Assembly (NCBI GenBank): GCA_938022235.1
Contig: CALIEL010000257.1
Coordinates: 1 to 13,140 of the forward strand
Source of the DNA: Oribacterium parvum
GTDB lineage: Bacteria; Bacillota; Clostridia; Lachnospirales; Lachnospiraceae
Direction: 5' to 3'
Length of the DNA stretch: 13,140 nucleotides
Below are positions 1-6,540 of the stretch, one piece after another. Numbering within the stretch: the first letter of the stretch is position 1; each line of letters begins with the position of its first letter. A program made the position numbers and the translations under genes. The notes beneath the pieces were generated by a model, which ran no database searches, was not told the DNA's origin, and saw only the letters and a list, made by a program, of their open reading frames with translations.

Positions 1-348
1 CATACCGAAAATCTGCAGGACGGTTTTTACTACGCCGGTGGCCATCACACCCCAGGCAATGCTGGCGGAAACGAATCGGGTGATTCCGATATAAAGTCCG
101 GCATTTTCACCGAAGGCGGCTTCCACGTAGGCATAGGCGGCTCCGCTCTTCACCACATAGCGGGAGGCGGAAGCAAAGCTTAAGGCCAAAATAACTGCAA
201 AGGCTGCAGCACATAGATAAGCAAGGGGAGCATAAGAGCCTACCTGTTTTACGACAGAACCGGGAGATAAAAAGATTCCGGTTCCGATAATGGAATTAAT
301 CGTTAATAATACGATGGACCAAAAGCCCAACTTTTGCGATTTACTCAT
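1..348 (-). CDS. APC-family amino acid permease (N-terminal part; runs off window start)
   Basis: Integral membrane amino acid transporter of the APC superfamily. Only the first 116 residues are inside the window, against roughly 430-500 for the family. The protein begins MSKSQKLGFWSIVLL. The first membrane helix carries the broken-helix motif IIGTGIF (residues 20-26), which in APC transporters forms part of the substrate site. A second hydrophobic segment lies near residues 41-60, and a third hydrophobic stretch near 84-107. The start at 348 is preceded by AAAGGAG with good spacing. It lies 73 bp downstream of a peptidase C26 gene on the same strand, so the two are probably co-transcribed and the permease may import that enzyme's substrate. 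The substrate cannot be read from this fragment. Confidence 0.88.
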   Translation of the reverse strand, partial: MSKSQKLGFWSIVLLTINSIIGTGIFLSPGSVVKQVGSYAPLAYLCAAAFAVILALSFASASRYVVKSGAAYAYVEAAFGENAGLYIGITRFVSASIAWGVMATGVVKTVLQIFGM

Positions 349-372
349 TGAAACTCCTTTAATTCAATAGAG

Positions 373-392
373 GACCCGAAACAATTCGGGTC
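373..392 (-). promoter_or_regulatory. Small perfect hairpin between the C26 hydrolase and permease genes
   Basis: The arms GACCCGAA (373-380) and TTCGGGTC (385-392) form an 8-bp perfect stem with a 4-nt loop. It lies between two minus-strand genes, just ahead of the permease ribosome binding site. On the minus strand it is not followed by a U-run, so it is a poor terminator. It could be an RNA processing or stability element that sets the ratio of the two products. Confidence 0.4.
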
Positions 393-421
393 GACTTTTC
401 ATAGAGTCTACTGGATAAAGC

Positions 422-1174
422 CTAAGCCTTTCCGTTCAATTTTTGATATTCCCTTCCGGCTTCCACAAGGGCAAGGAATATTCTTTGAATATCTTTATAC
501 TGTGCTTGCAACATTTCCGGATGGAACTGTACTCCGATGCCGAAGGGGTAGTCCTTTAATTCAATAGCTTCAATAACATCATCCAAGGCTTTACCGGAAA
601 CTTTTAGACTTTCAGGAACATCCTTAATAGCTTGATGGTGAAAGCTGTTGACTCGAAGCTCTTCTTTTCCTAAGATTTCAGCCAGTTTGCTGCCTGATTC
701 TATTTTCATACTGTGTGTCGGGATAGAAGGCCCATGTCCCTGAGAATGCTTAAAGCTTTCCGTAGTCTTTAGGGAAAGATCCTGATACAAATTTCCCCCC
801 TCTGCCACATTCATTAACTGATATCCTCGGCAGATGCCCAGAATTGGAAGCTTTTTCTCCTTAGCCAGACGATAGAGTAAAAAGTCAAATTCGTCTCTTT
901 CCGGACAGATTTCCTGAAGCTTTACGTGGGGCTCTTCTCCGTAACGGTAAGGAGCAATATCCTGACCTCCTGAGAAGATAATACCGTCTACAAGCTCCAG
1001 GCTTGCCCGTAAATTCTCCTCGGAATCCTCCATAGGGATCATAAGAGGTACTGCTCCCGCAGCGATAACGGCAGAAACATAGTCCTTATTCACATAAATT
1101 CTTTCATAGCCGGGGAATCCGCCCCCCTGATCCACAAGCACACTGGTGGAAATACCGATTACTGTTTTTTTCAT
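422..1174 (-). CDS. Gamma-glutamyl-gamma-aminobutyrate hydrolase family protein (peptidase C26, class I GATase fold)
   Basis: Cytoplasmic hydrolase with the class I glutamine amidotransferase fold; relatives such as PuuD cleave gamma-glutamyl amide bonds. With the chosen start it has 250 residues, normal for the family. Visible features are the GGQD oxyanion-strand motif (about 69-72), the nucleophile elbow GICRGYQ with Cys115, and QFHPE with His218 and Glu220 completing a Cys-His-Glu triad. An ATG five codons upstream (1189) is in frame. The ATG at 1174 is preferred because AAAGGA sits at suitable spacing before it and overlaps the upstream ATG. The permease gene follows on the same strand and a paralogous amidotransferase gene is divergent. 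The family call is secure; the substrate is not (gamma-glutamyl-GABA, another gamma-glutamyl amine or a peptide are possible). The gene ends in TAG. Confidence 0.9.
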   Translation of the reverse strand: MKKTVIGISTSVLVDQGGGFPGYERIYVNKDYVSAVIAAGAVPLMIPMEDSEENLRASLELVDGIIFSGGQDIAPYRYGEEPHVKLQEICPERDEFDFLLYRLAKEKKLPILGICRGYQLMNVAEGGNLYQDLSLKTTESFKHSQGHGPSIPTHSMKIESGSKLAEILGKEELRVNSFHHQAIKDVPESLKVSGKALDDVIEAIELKDYPFGIGVQFHPEMLQAQYKDIQRIFLALVEAGREYQKLNGKA

Positions 1175-1208
1175 AATGCATCCTTTCATACTATTTTATC
1201 GCTATGCT

Positions 1209-1236
1209 ATTATGCCATAAATGTATTTTATGGGAA
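1209..1236 (-). promoter_or_regulatory. Candidate promoter with internal palindrome for the minus-strand hydrolase gene
   Basis: Reading the minus strand, a -35-like TTCCCA (1236-1231) is separated by 16 bp from a -10-like CATAAT (1214-1209), placing the start of transcription near 1202 and giving a leader of about 28 nt. The spacer contains the palindrome CCATAAA-N5-TTTATGG (1215-1233), which looks like a repressor operator. The elements match consensus only in part, so this is a candidate. Confidence 0.45.
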
Positions 1237-1376
1237 ATTGGATTTTTGGAAAAGATGAGATAACTTTACAGAAAAATGCAGAAAAAAGACATAAAAAAGA
1301 CAATTTAAGGAAGCACTTTTCTTTTTTCTTATCAGAAAATAGTGTATGATGAAGTTGTTTGGAAAAGGAGTAGAGA

Positions 1377-2066
1377 ATGAAGATTATCGGAATAGTTCCC
1401 CCCTCTCGCCTTCGGGAGACGGAAAATCCCTATGAAGACAATGCTATTTTTCATGAGCTTTATACCAAAAGAGTGGAAGAAGCGGGCGGTATTCCTATCG
1501 GAATTATCGGTGTGGACGGTACAGTAAAGGAAGAGGCTTTAGCTCTTTGCGATGCTTTTTTACTTTGTGGAGGAAAACGGATTTTTCCCTATCATTTTCA
1601 AGTTATTGCCCATGCCTTGAAAACCGGAAAAAAGCTCTTGGGCGTTTGTCTTGGCATGCAGGCCATACACAGTTATTTTATTGCCAAAGAAGAGCAGAGG
1701 AATCGTCCCGGTAAGAGTATATTGGAAGTCTATGAGGAAATGAAGAAGGAACGGTATTTCTTTGTGGAACCGGTGGAGGGGCACTGGAAATGCAATCCCA
1801 ACCGGGGAGAAGAGCATTTGGTAAAGCAGGAGATTCGGATTATAGAGGATTCCGCTCTAAGAAAGCATTTTCCCGGGGATAGAATTCAAGGGGCCAGTAT
1901 GCACCGTTATCGGATTACTAAGCCGGCAGAGGATATTCGAGCTGTGGCTTTTGCGGAGGATGGCGGAATTGAGGGCATTGAGTACGGAGAGAAAATGCTG
2001 GGGATTCAGTTCCATCCGGAGATAGACCAAAGCTTCCCCGGGATTTTCCGATTTTTAACAAACTAA
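1377..2066 (+). CDS. Class I glutamine amidotransferase-like protein (peptidase C26-related)
   Basis: A 229-residue cytoplasmic protein with the class I amidotransferase fold, shorter than its divergent neighbour. Visible motifs are the nucleophile elbow GVCLGMQ with Cys91, SMHRYRI (about 174-180) where the family has an S-x-H-H/HRQ-type loop, and IQFHPE with His213 and Glu215. The triad Cys-His-Glu is therefore intact. The usual GGxDxxPxxY segment is replaced by CGGKRIFPYHF, without the Asp, so substrate specificity may differ from standard gamma-glutamyl hydrolases. The start has AAAGGAG at good spacing. A TATGAT at 1345-1350 could be a -10 element, but no good -35 is seen. The symporter gene follows after 16 bp, so the pair is almost certainly one operon. 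The precise reaction is unknown. Confidence 0.82.
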   Translation: MKIIGIVPPSRLRETENPYEDNAIFHELYTKRVEEAGGIPIGIIGVDGTVKEEALALCDAFLLCGGKRIFPYHFQVIAHALKTGKKLLGVCLGMQAIHSYFIAKEEQRNRPGKSILEVYEEMKKERYFFVEPVEGHWKCNPNRGEEHLVKQEIRIIEDSALRKHFPGDRIQGASMHRYRITKPAEDIRAVAFAEDGGIEGIEYGEKMLGIQFHPEIDQSFPGIFRFLTN

Positions 2067-2082
2067 AGATGAGGTACAGGAG

Positions 2083-3333
2083 ATGAAAAGCAAATCTATT
2101 GCAGGAAACTATCGTTTTTTATTGATTTTGATTTCAGCCATGGTATTGGGCTCTATAACAGGCTATGCGGCACCGGATTTTGCCCACGGCATTAAATTTT
2201 TGGGAGACCTGTTTATCCGCATGATGTTCTGTGTGGTGGTGCCTATGGTATTTGCCTCTATTGCAGGGGCGGTTGCCAATATGAAGAGCCGGAAGAGAGC
2301 CGGAAAGATTATGGGGGTTACGGTGCTCAGCTTCGTGATTACCGGAGCCTTTGCTGCCATCGTCTTTTTTGTACTTTGCCAGATTTTTCCGCCGGTTTTA
2401 CAGCCCTGGAAGAGCCTTAGTGCAGAGGAGGTGGGAGAGCACGCCAGTCTTACGGAAATGGTGCTGAACTTTTTTACCGTGGAGGATTTTGTGGGACTTC
2501 TCTCCAGAAGAGCCATGCTTCCTTTAATCGTTTTTTCTGTACTTTTTGGTTTTTCCGTGAATTTAGCAGGAGAGTCCGGTAAGAAGGTAGCGGAGTTTTT
2601 GGATAGCCTGACAGCGGTCATGATGAAGTTTGTGCAAATCGTAACCTATTATGCGCCCATTGCCTTCTTTGCGATATTTGCAGATTTGGTTGCAAGCTAT
2701 GGCCCTCAGATTACGGAGAGCTATGCGAGAGCATTGGTTTTATATTATCCGGTTTGCTTTGTTTATATTTTCACGGCATTCCCTTTGATGGCTTATATCG
2801 GCGCAGGAATGGATGGAGTGAAAATGATGATGTCCCATATTTTAAAGCCGGCGATTGTGGCATTGGGAACCTGTTCTTCAGTGGCTACCATTCCTACCAA
2901 TATGGAGGTGGCGGAGGAAAGCGGAATTTCCAAGGATGTGTCCGATATTGTGCTTCCGTTGGGAGCGACCATGCACATGGATGGTTCCTGCTTCTCCTGT
3001 GTACTAAAGATTTGCTTTGTAATGGGAGCTTTGGGAACTCCTGTGAGCTTTGCCCAGCTTCCGGTGATTGTACTGGTTGCGGTATTTTCTTCTGTGGGAA
3101 TGAGCGGTGTGCCCGGAGGCGGATATATCGGAGAGTATATTATTGCCAGCATTTTCTTCCCTAATCAAATGGAGGTGGCCTTCCCTATTCTGGTTGCTAT
3201 CGGCAATCTGGTGGATCCACCGGCAACCATGATTAACTCAGCAGGTGATTATGTGGTTTCCTTTATCGTTTCCCGTTTTGTAGATGGTAAGGACTGGATG
3301 AAGAACGCTTTAGCAAAGAAAGCTAAGGCATAG
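2083..3333 (+). CDS. Dicarboxylate/amino acid:cation symporter (DAACS, GltP/SstT-like)
   Basis: A 416-residue membrane transporter of the DAACS (SLC1-type) family with elevator architecture; it imports an amino acid or dicarboxylate with Na+ or H+. The first hairpin loop is CSSVATIPTN (264-273), the NMDGT-type motif appears as HMDGS (298-302), the second hairpin has GVPGGG (342-347), and the last core helix reads DPPATMINSAGD (368-379). Compared with the archaeal GltPh motif D-M-G-R-T-M-V-N-V-T-G-D, the Asp, Thr, Asn and final Asp are kept, but the Arg that binds the acidic side chain is Ala371. This suggests a neutral substrate (inference). The ribosome binding site is GATGAGG, 8 nt before the ATG. 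The last codons and TAG stop lie in the first of four tandem repeats. Confidence 0.9.
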   Translation: MKSKSIAGNYRFLLILISAMVLGSITGYAAPDFAHGIKFLGDLFIRMMFCVVVPMVFASIAGAVANMKSRKRAGKIMGVTVLSFVITGAFAAIVFFVLCQIFPPVLQPWKSLSAEEVGEHASLTEMVLNFFTVEDFVGLLSRRAMLPLIVFSVLFGFSVNLAGESGKKVAEFLDSLTAVMMKFVQIVTYYAPIAFFAIFADLVASYGPQITESYARALVLYYPVCFVYIFTAFPLMAYIGAGMDGVKMMMSHILKPAIVALGTCSSVATIPTNMEVAEESGISKDVSDIVLPLGATMHMDGSCFSCVLKICFVMGALGTPVSFAQLPVIVLVAVFSSVGMSGVPGGGYIGEYIIASIFFPNQMEVAFPILVAIGNLVDPPATMINSAGDYVVSFIVSRFVDGKDWMKNALAKKAKA

Positions 3334-3440
3334 AGAAAAACGCTTTAGCAAAGAAAGCTAAGGTATAGAGAAGAACGCCTTAGCAAAGAAAGCTAAGGCA
3401 TAGAGAAAAACGCTTTAGCAAAGAAAGTTAAGAAATAGAG
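3301..3440 (+). repeat. Four tandem copies of a 35-bp hairpin-forming unit
   Basis: Units start at 3301, 3336, 3371 and 3406 and adjoin without spacers. The first unit encodes the last residues of the symporter and its TAG stop; the others are non-coding. Each unit holds an inverted repeat of the type GCCTTAGC-N7-GCTAAGGC, perfect in unit 3, held by a G-U pair in units 1 and 2, and decayed in unit 4. Copies 1-3 differ at very few positions, so the expansion is recent or maintained. No U-run follows, so these are not classic terminators. They may block 3' exonucleases at the end of the symporter mRNA. Confidence 0.9.
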
Positions 3441-3527
3441 AAAAATGGTATTCGGTCTTTATAAAGGGAAGATCGAAAATGGAACGGAAGAATTCTTTGA
3501 ACAATAAGAGAAGGTAAGGAAGAAGAA

Positions 3528-4055
3528 ATGGACTGTGCTTTTGGAAATGAAATTGGCTTAGAGGAAGAAGCGCTTTGCCTCCGAAAGGCGGAGCCTTCAG
3601 ATTTGGATGCGGTAGCCGGGCTGGAAGCGGAATGTTTTCCCAAGGCGGAGGCGGCTACGAAGGAGCAGTTTCAAGAACGCCTGAAAGCCTACGGCAACCA
3701 TTTCCTTCTTCTTTTTTATGCTGGAAGGCTGATTTCCTTTATCAACGGTTTTGTCAGTAATCAAAAAGATTTGTTCGATGAAATGTATGAAAACGTCAGT
3801 CTCCATGATGAAGACGGAGACTGGCAGATGATATTTGGGGTCAATACCCACCCTGAGTTTCAAAGAAGAGGCATTGCCACAAAGATGATACAGGTCTTTT
3901 TGGAAGAGGCTAAGAAAGAGGGAAGAAAAGGTGCTGTTCTTACCTGTAAAGAAGAAAAAATTCCCTTCTACAGCCGCTGTGGCTTTGTCTTAGAAGGGAA
4001 GTCGGCTTCCGTCCATGGTGATGCGGAATGGTATCAGATGCGGCGGCGCTTCTAA
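3528..4055 (+). CDS. GNAT-family N-acetyltransferase (AANAT-like)
   Basis: A 175-residue cytoplasmic acetyltransferase of the GNAT superfamily, which transfers acetyl from acetyl-CoA to an amine. The fold begins at LCLRKAEPSDLDAVAGLEA (about 16-34), motif A reads FGVNTHPEFQRRGIATKM (103-120) with the acetyl-CoA pyrophosphate loop QRRGIA (112-117), and motif B reads IPFYSRCGF (145-153). The tail SVHGDAEWYQM is typical of the arylalkylamine/serotonin N-acetyltransferase-like subgroup. About 14 residues precede the conserved fold; the ATG at 3528 has AAGGAAG upstream and no better in-frame start was found. The gene is separated from the repeats by about 90 bp and its stop lies in a long inverted repeat facing a convergent gene. 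Substrate unknown. Confidence 0.85.
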   Translation: MDCAFGNEIGLEEEALCLRKAEPSDLDAVAGLEAECFPKAEAATKEQFQERLKAYGNHFLLLFYAGRLISFINGFVSNQKDLFDEMYENVSLHDEDGDWQMIFGVNTHPEFQRRGIATKMIQVFLEEAKKEGRKGAVLTCKEEKIPFYSRCGFVLEGKSASVHGDAEWYQMRRRF

Positions 4056-4128
4056 AGATAAGGAATTGTGCAATACCACAATAATGCTTATATATTCTTA
4101 AGGTCACAATTCGATAATCTTTAGAAGC
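4048..4128. terminator. Long inverted repeat between convergent genes, possible bidirectional terminator
   Basis: The outer arms GCTTCTAAAGAT (4048-4059) and ATCTTTAGAAGC (4117-4128) are perfectly complementary over 12 bp. The inner arms GAATTGTG (4063-4070) and CACAATTC (4105-4112) add 8 bp. The left arm contains the stop codon of the acetyltransferase gene, and the right arm ends 3 bp from the stop codon of the oxidoreductase gene. A second CACAAT at 4077-4082 can compete for the ATTGTG at 4065-4070, giving a smaller alternative hairpin. There is no clear U-run, so the terminator role is inferred from position. Confidence 0.55.
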
Positions 4129-4131
4129 ACT

Positions 4132-4857
4132 TTAAATCCATGCCCCGTCAAAGGGTATCACCTGGGCTGTAAGGTAGAGCGGAGCGTTGGAAAGAAGGTA
4201 GAGAAAGTCTGCGGCTTCTTCTACGGTAGCCATTCTGCCGTAGGGGATGTCCTCTTCTAAGCTTTGCTTTTCTTCAGCGCTAAGCCAGGAATTCATATCC
4301 GTGTCAATGGCGCCGAAAGCTACAGCATTAACGGAGATGTGAGAAGGGGCGAGCTCTTTTCCCAGAGCTTTCGCAAATGTGGAAATACCGCCCTTGGTGA
4401 GGGAATAAAGACTTTCCATGGACGCCCCTACAGTTCCCCAGACAGAGGAACTGAAAAGAATTCTCCCTTCCTTCGCTTTTAAAAGATAGGGCAGGAGGTT
4501 TTGACAAAGAATAAAGGGCTGTAAAAGATTAGTTTCCAAAAGCGTCCTTGTCTCTTCTTCGCTATAGTCTTGTAACAATTTAATGGCATCCTTACCGCTG
4601 TTGGCGATAAGAATCAGCTTAGATAGGCTTTTTCCTTCAAGAATACGGGAAAGGCCTTCTTTTGTGCCCAAATCTTTGCAAAGAAAAATTTCCGGACAGT
4701 TTTCCGGCAAGTCTGACTGAATTTCTTTTTTCAATTCTTCCAAAAGAGTCCAGTTTTTTTCGCAATTTAATAAGAGGCTGTAGCCTTCTCTTGCAAAACG
4801 CCTGGCCGCGGCTTTGCCGATTCCTCGGGATGCACCGGTAATAATAGCAATGTTCAT
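4132..4857 (-). CDS. SDR-family oxidoreductase (FabG-like)
   Basis: A 241-residue NAD(P)-dependent short-chain dehydrogenase/reductase, probably cytoplasmic. The cofactor motif TGASRGIG is at 7-14, a variant NAG motif appears as ANSG (85-88), Asn110 matches the structural Asn, Ser136-138 holds the catalytic Ser, and YSLTK gives Tyr151 and Lys155. An Arg (Arg20 region, AARRFAREG) follows the glycine motif. Overall layout resembles 3-oxoacyl-ACP reductases, but SDR substrates cannot be assigned from sequence alone. An upstream in-frame ATG (4872) has no Shine-Dalgarno; the ATG at 4857 has GGAG about 9 nt ahead and matches the normal N-terminus. It lies just downstream of a terminator, so it probably has its own promoter or relies on readthrough. 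Confidence 0.88.
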   Translation of the reverse strand: MNIAIITGASRGIGKAAARRFAREGYSLLLNCEKNWTLLEELKKEIQSDLPENCPEIFLCKDLGTKEGLSRILEGKSLSKLILIANSGKDAIKLLQDYSEEETRTLLETNLLQPFILCQNLLPYLLKAKEGRILFSSSVWGTVGASMESLYSLTKGGISTFAKALGKELAPSHISVNAVAFGAIDTDMNSWLSAEEKQSLEEDIPYGRMATVEEAADFLYLLSNAPLYLTAQVIPFDGAWI

Positions 4858-4876
4858 AGCTTCTTTCTCCATTAAA

Positions 4877-4889
4877 ACAAACTGTTTGT
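4877..4889. promoter_or_regulatory. 13-bp palindrome ahead of the SDR gene
   Basis: ACAAAC-T-GTTTGT is a perfect 6+1+6 palindrome located 19 bp upstream of the chosen SDR start codon, between it and the preceding terminator. It could be a repressor operator or a small mRNA hairpin. No regulator gene is nearby, so the role is only a suggestion. Confidence 0.3.
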
Positions 4890-4923
4890 AGAAAAACGAG
4901 ATGCCATAGGGGGCATCTCGTTT
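4889..4923 (-). terminator. Rho-independent terminator of the glycosyltransferase gene
   Basis: The 12-bp perfect arms AAACGAGATGCC (4894-4905) and GGCATCTCGTTT (4912-4923) enclose a 6-nt loop. Read on the minus strand, the stem is followed by TTTTTCT, so it terminates transcription coming from the glycosyltransferase gene, whose stop codon is about 75 bp away. On the plus strand it is followed by AATAAAA and would work poorly. Confidence 0.85.
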
Positions 4924-4998
4924 AATAAAAATCTATTTCCTAATGATAGTTCAGTGCCTTCCTGATAAAAGTAAAGCTCTTCAGCGCAAAATACCTTA

Positions 4999-6018
4999 TT
5001 AGTTAAAGCCGTAGAACTTCTGGGTGAGCTTATAGGCTAAAATCGTGAGCTTGTTTCCGATTTTTCCCGGAAGGTTTACCCCTTGTCCAAGGAAGCCGGA
5101 ACGCATCCTCCACCATAGGGGGAAGTGCTTCTCCCTAAGCTCTGCCCAAAGCTCTTTCTTTCTTTGCAGGTTTTCCTCTGTACCGGACTTAATGGCCAGA
5201 ACAGAAGATACGGTGGTAATGATTTCCAAATACAAAATCATATATTTTCGAAGCTTTTTGGGCTGTACCTTAAGGACATCGCAGCACTCAATCATCAGGC
5301 GGTTTACCCTATACTGCTGGTCTAAACGAGAAATCATTACCGTTTCATTTACGGACTGATCCTCTCTACCGATGTAGTAGTGATAAAGATTTTGATTTAG
5401 ATAATAAATCTTCTTTACATGGGGGAGAGGTTCATATACAAAGAGATTATCCACATAGAAGGTATGCTTAGGAAGCTGTAAGCCGCAATCCTTTAGCATT
5501 TTGGTCCGGTAAATAACGGAATGCATTAAAATGTACTGTCCCAGGTGAAAGTTCTTCATTTCAGCCCAGCCAAAAACCTTATCTTCGGGGAAAGCATTGG
5601 CATAGGACATGACCTTTTTATTCTCCTGTCCCACCTTATCGTAGATGAAGTTGGCCACCAGCATGTCAATGGATTCACCGGAAAGGGTTAAATTCCGGAT
5701 TCTTTCCAAAACCTCTAAAAGCACCTTGGAATCCAACCAGTCATCGGAATCCACTACCTTAAAATAAAGTCCGCTGGCATTTCTAAGGCCTGTGTTCACC
5801 GCTTCACCGTGACCGCCGTTTTCCTGATGAACAGCCTTGCAAATGCCGGGATATTTCTCTTCGTATTCCTTGGCGATTTCCAAGGTATTGTCTTTTTTGG
5901 AACCATCGTCAACAATGATGATTTCTACTTCTTCCCCGCCGGGAAGAATGCTTTCAATGCAGTTCCGCATATAAGCGGCAGAATTATAACAGGGGATTGC
6001 AAAACTAATTAATTTCAT
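4999..6018 (-). CDS. Family 2 glycosyltransferase
   Basis: A 339-residue GT-A fold glycosyltransferase that should transfer a sugar from a nucleotide-sugar donor, probably at the inner face of the membrane for cell-surface glycans. The N-terminal domain shows FAIPCYNSAAYM (6-17), IIIVDDGS (33-40) binding the nucleotide, and VVDSDDW (88-94) with the DxD-type metal site. ENGGHGEAVNTGL (66-78) is typical of the family. The C-terminal part (about 200-339) is rich in Leu, Tyr and basic residues; no clear transmembrane helix is evident. The ATG has GGTGAGG upstream. It is a single-gene transcription unit, with a candidate promoter near 6133-6160 and a strong terminator downstream. Acceptor and sugar are unknown. 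Confidence 0.87.
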   Translation of the reverse strand: MKLISFAIPCYNSAAYMRNCIESILPGGEEVEIIIVDDGSKKDNTLEIAKEYEEKYPGICKAVHQENGGHGEAVNTGLRNASGLYFKVVDSDDWLDSKVLLEVLERIRNLTLSGESIDMLVANFIYDKVGQENKKVMSYANAFPEDKVFGWAEMKNFHLGQYILMHSVIYRTKMLKDCGLQLPKHTFYVDNLFVYEPLPHVKKIYYLNQNLYHYYIGREDQSVNETVMISRLDQQYRVNRLMIECCDVLKVQPKKLRKYMILYLEIITTVSSVLAIKSGTEENLQRKKELWAELREKHFPLWWRMRSGFLGQGVNLPGKIGNKLTILAYKLTQKFYGFN

Positions 6019-6132
6019 AAAACCTCACCATAGGGGAAAAGAGGATAGCATACGTTGAATCGTAGAAAAAAATTTCGCCGTTTCTCTATTCTCGTATCTT
6101 TCCGTTAAAATGTAGTGTTTTTAATCTTCCTT

Positions 6133-6160
6133 ACTATAGCATAAAGAGAAGAAGAAACAA
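6133..6160 (-). promoter_or_regulatory. Candidate extended -10 promoter for the glycosyltransferase gene
   Basis: On the minus strand TGCTATAGT (6141-6133) has the TGn extension directly before a TATAGT -10 element. A weak -35 TTGTTT (6160-6155) lies 16 bp upstream. Transcription would start near 6126 and leave a leader of about 107 nt. The element lies at the edge of the accessory island. Confidence 0.5.
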
Positions 6161-6250
6161 AGAAGAATCCATGGAGAAAGAAAAGGAAGGTTACTGTCAA
6201 GTAATCGTTGGCAACTCCTTCATACAGACTAATGAATGTCTTGCTTCGGG

Positions 6251-6418
6251 TTAGGCTCTGCCTCAAAGACACACTACGTTTCCTACTCGCTGCACTCGCT
6301 TTTTCACTCAGGCTCCTGCGCAAACTCGCCCTTCGGGCTCAAACATGCGCCCGCCTTCGTTGCTAGAGTGCAGCTCCCTACGGAAGCCTCGCGACCGTCT
6401 TTTTCGTGCATAGCCTAA
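6251..6418. repeat. 168-bp nested palindromic element (candidate MITE or structured RNA)
   Basis: Six pairs of complementary blocks are nested in correct order: TTAGGCT (6251-6257) with AGCCTAA (6412-6418), AAAGAC (6265-6270) with GTCTTT (6397-6402), GCTGCACTC (6289-6297) with GAGTGCAGC (6366-6374), GCGCA (6318-6322) with TGCGC (6346-6350), and GCCC (6328-6331) with GGGC (6335-6338) around a TTC loop. Short ORFs in this stretch have low-complexity Ser/Arg/Leu products and are not convincing genes. The design is that of a palindromic mobile repeat or a long folded RNA. No transposase-like coding sequence is visible inside it. Confidence 0.65.
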
Positions 6419-6540
6419 GCCCTCGCAAAGATTCTTTAATACCCCGCCATAGAAAGCAACTTCCTGCGATCCCCTCTTATTTCCGTATCAAGCCCCAACA
6501 TGCGGCCTATGACCGGATACCGGTATCCTTTTCCAATCTT

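Noticed and set aside
2754..3164. 136-residue ORF overlapping the symporter gene
   Set aside because: It is out of frame inside a clear DAACS coding sequence and lacks its own start signals.
3301..3440. CRISPR array
   Set aside because: The 35-bp units adjoin directly with no spacers and no cas genes are nearby; it is a simple tandem repeat.
3445..3507. 20-residue ORF after the tandem repeats (MVFGLYKGKIENG)
   Set aside because: No ribosome binding site or conserved motif; too short to support as a gene.
6171..6254. 27-codon plus-strand ORF beginning MEKEKEGYCQ
   Set aside because: No good Shine-Dalgarno and no similarity that I recognise; it crosses the probable insertion-sequence end.
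6105..6323. 72-residue minus-strand ORF
   Set aside because: It overlaps the nested palindrome, has a Ser/Arg-rich low-complexity product and no family resemblance; it is probably a chance frame.
6236..6418. 60-residue plus-strand ORF
   Set aside because: It lies almost exactly over the palindromic element and has no ribosome binding site or recognisable motif.
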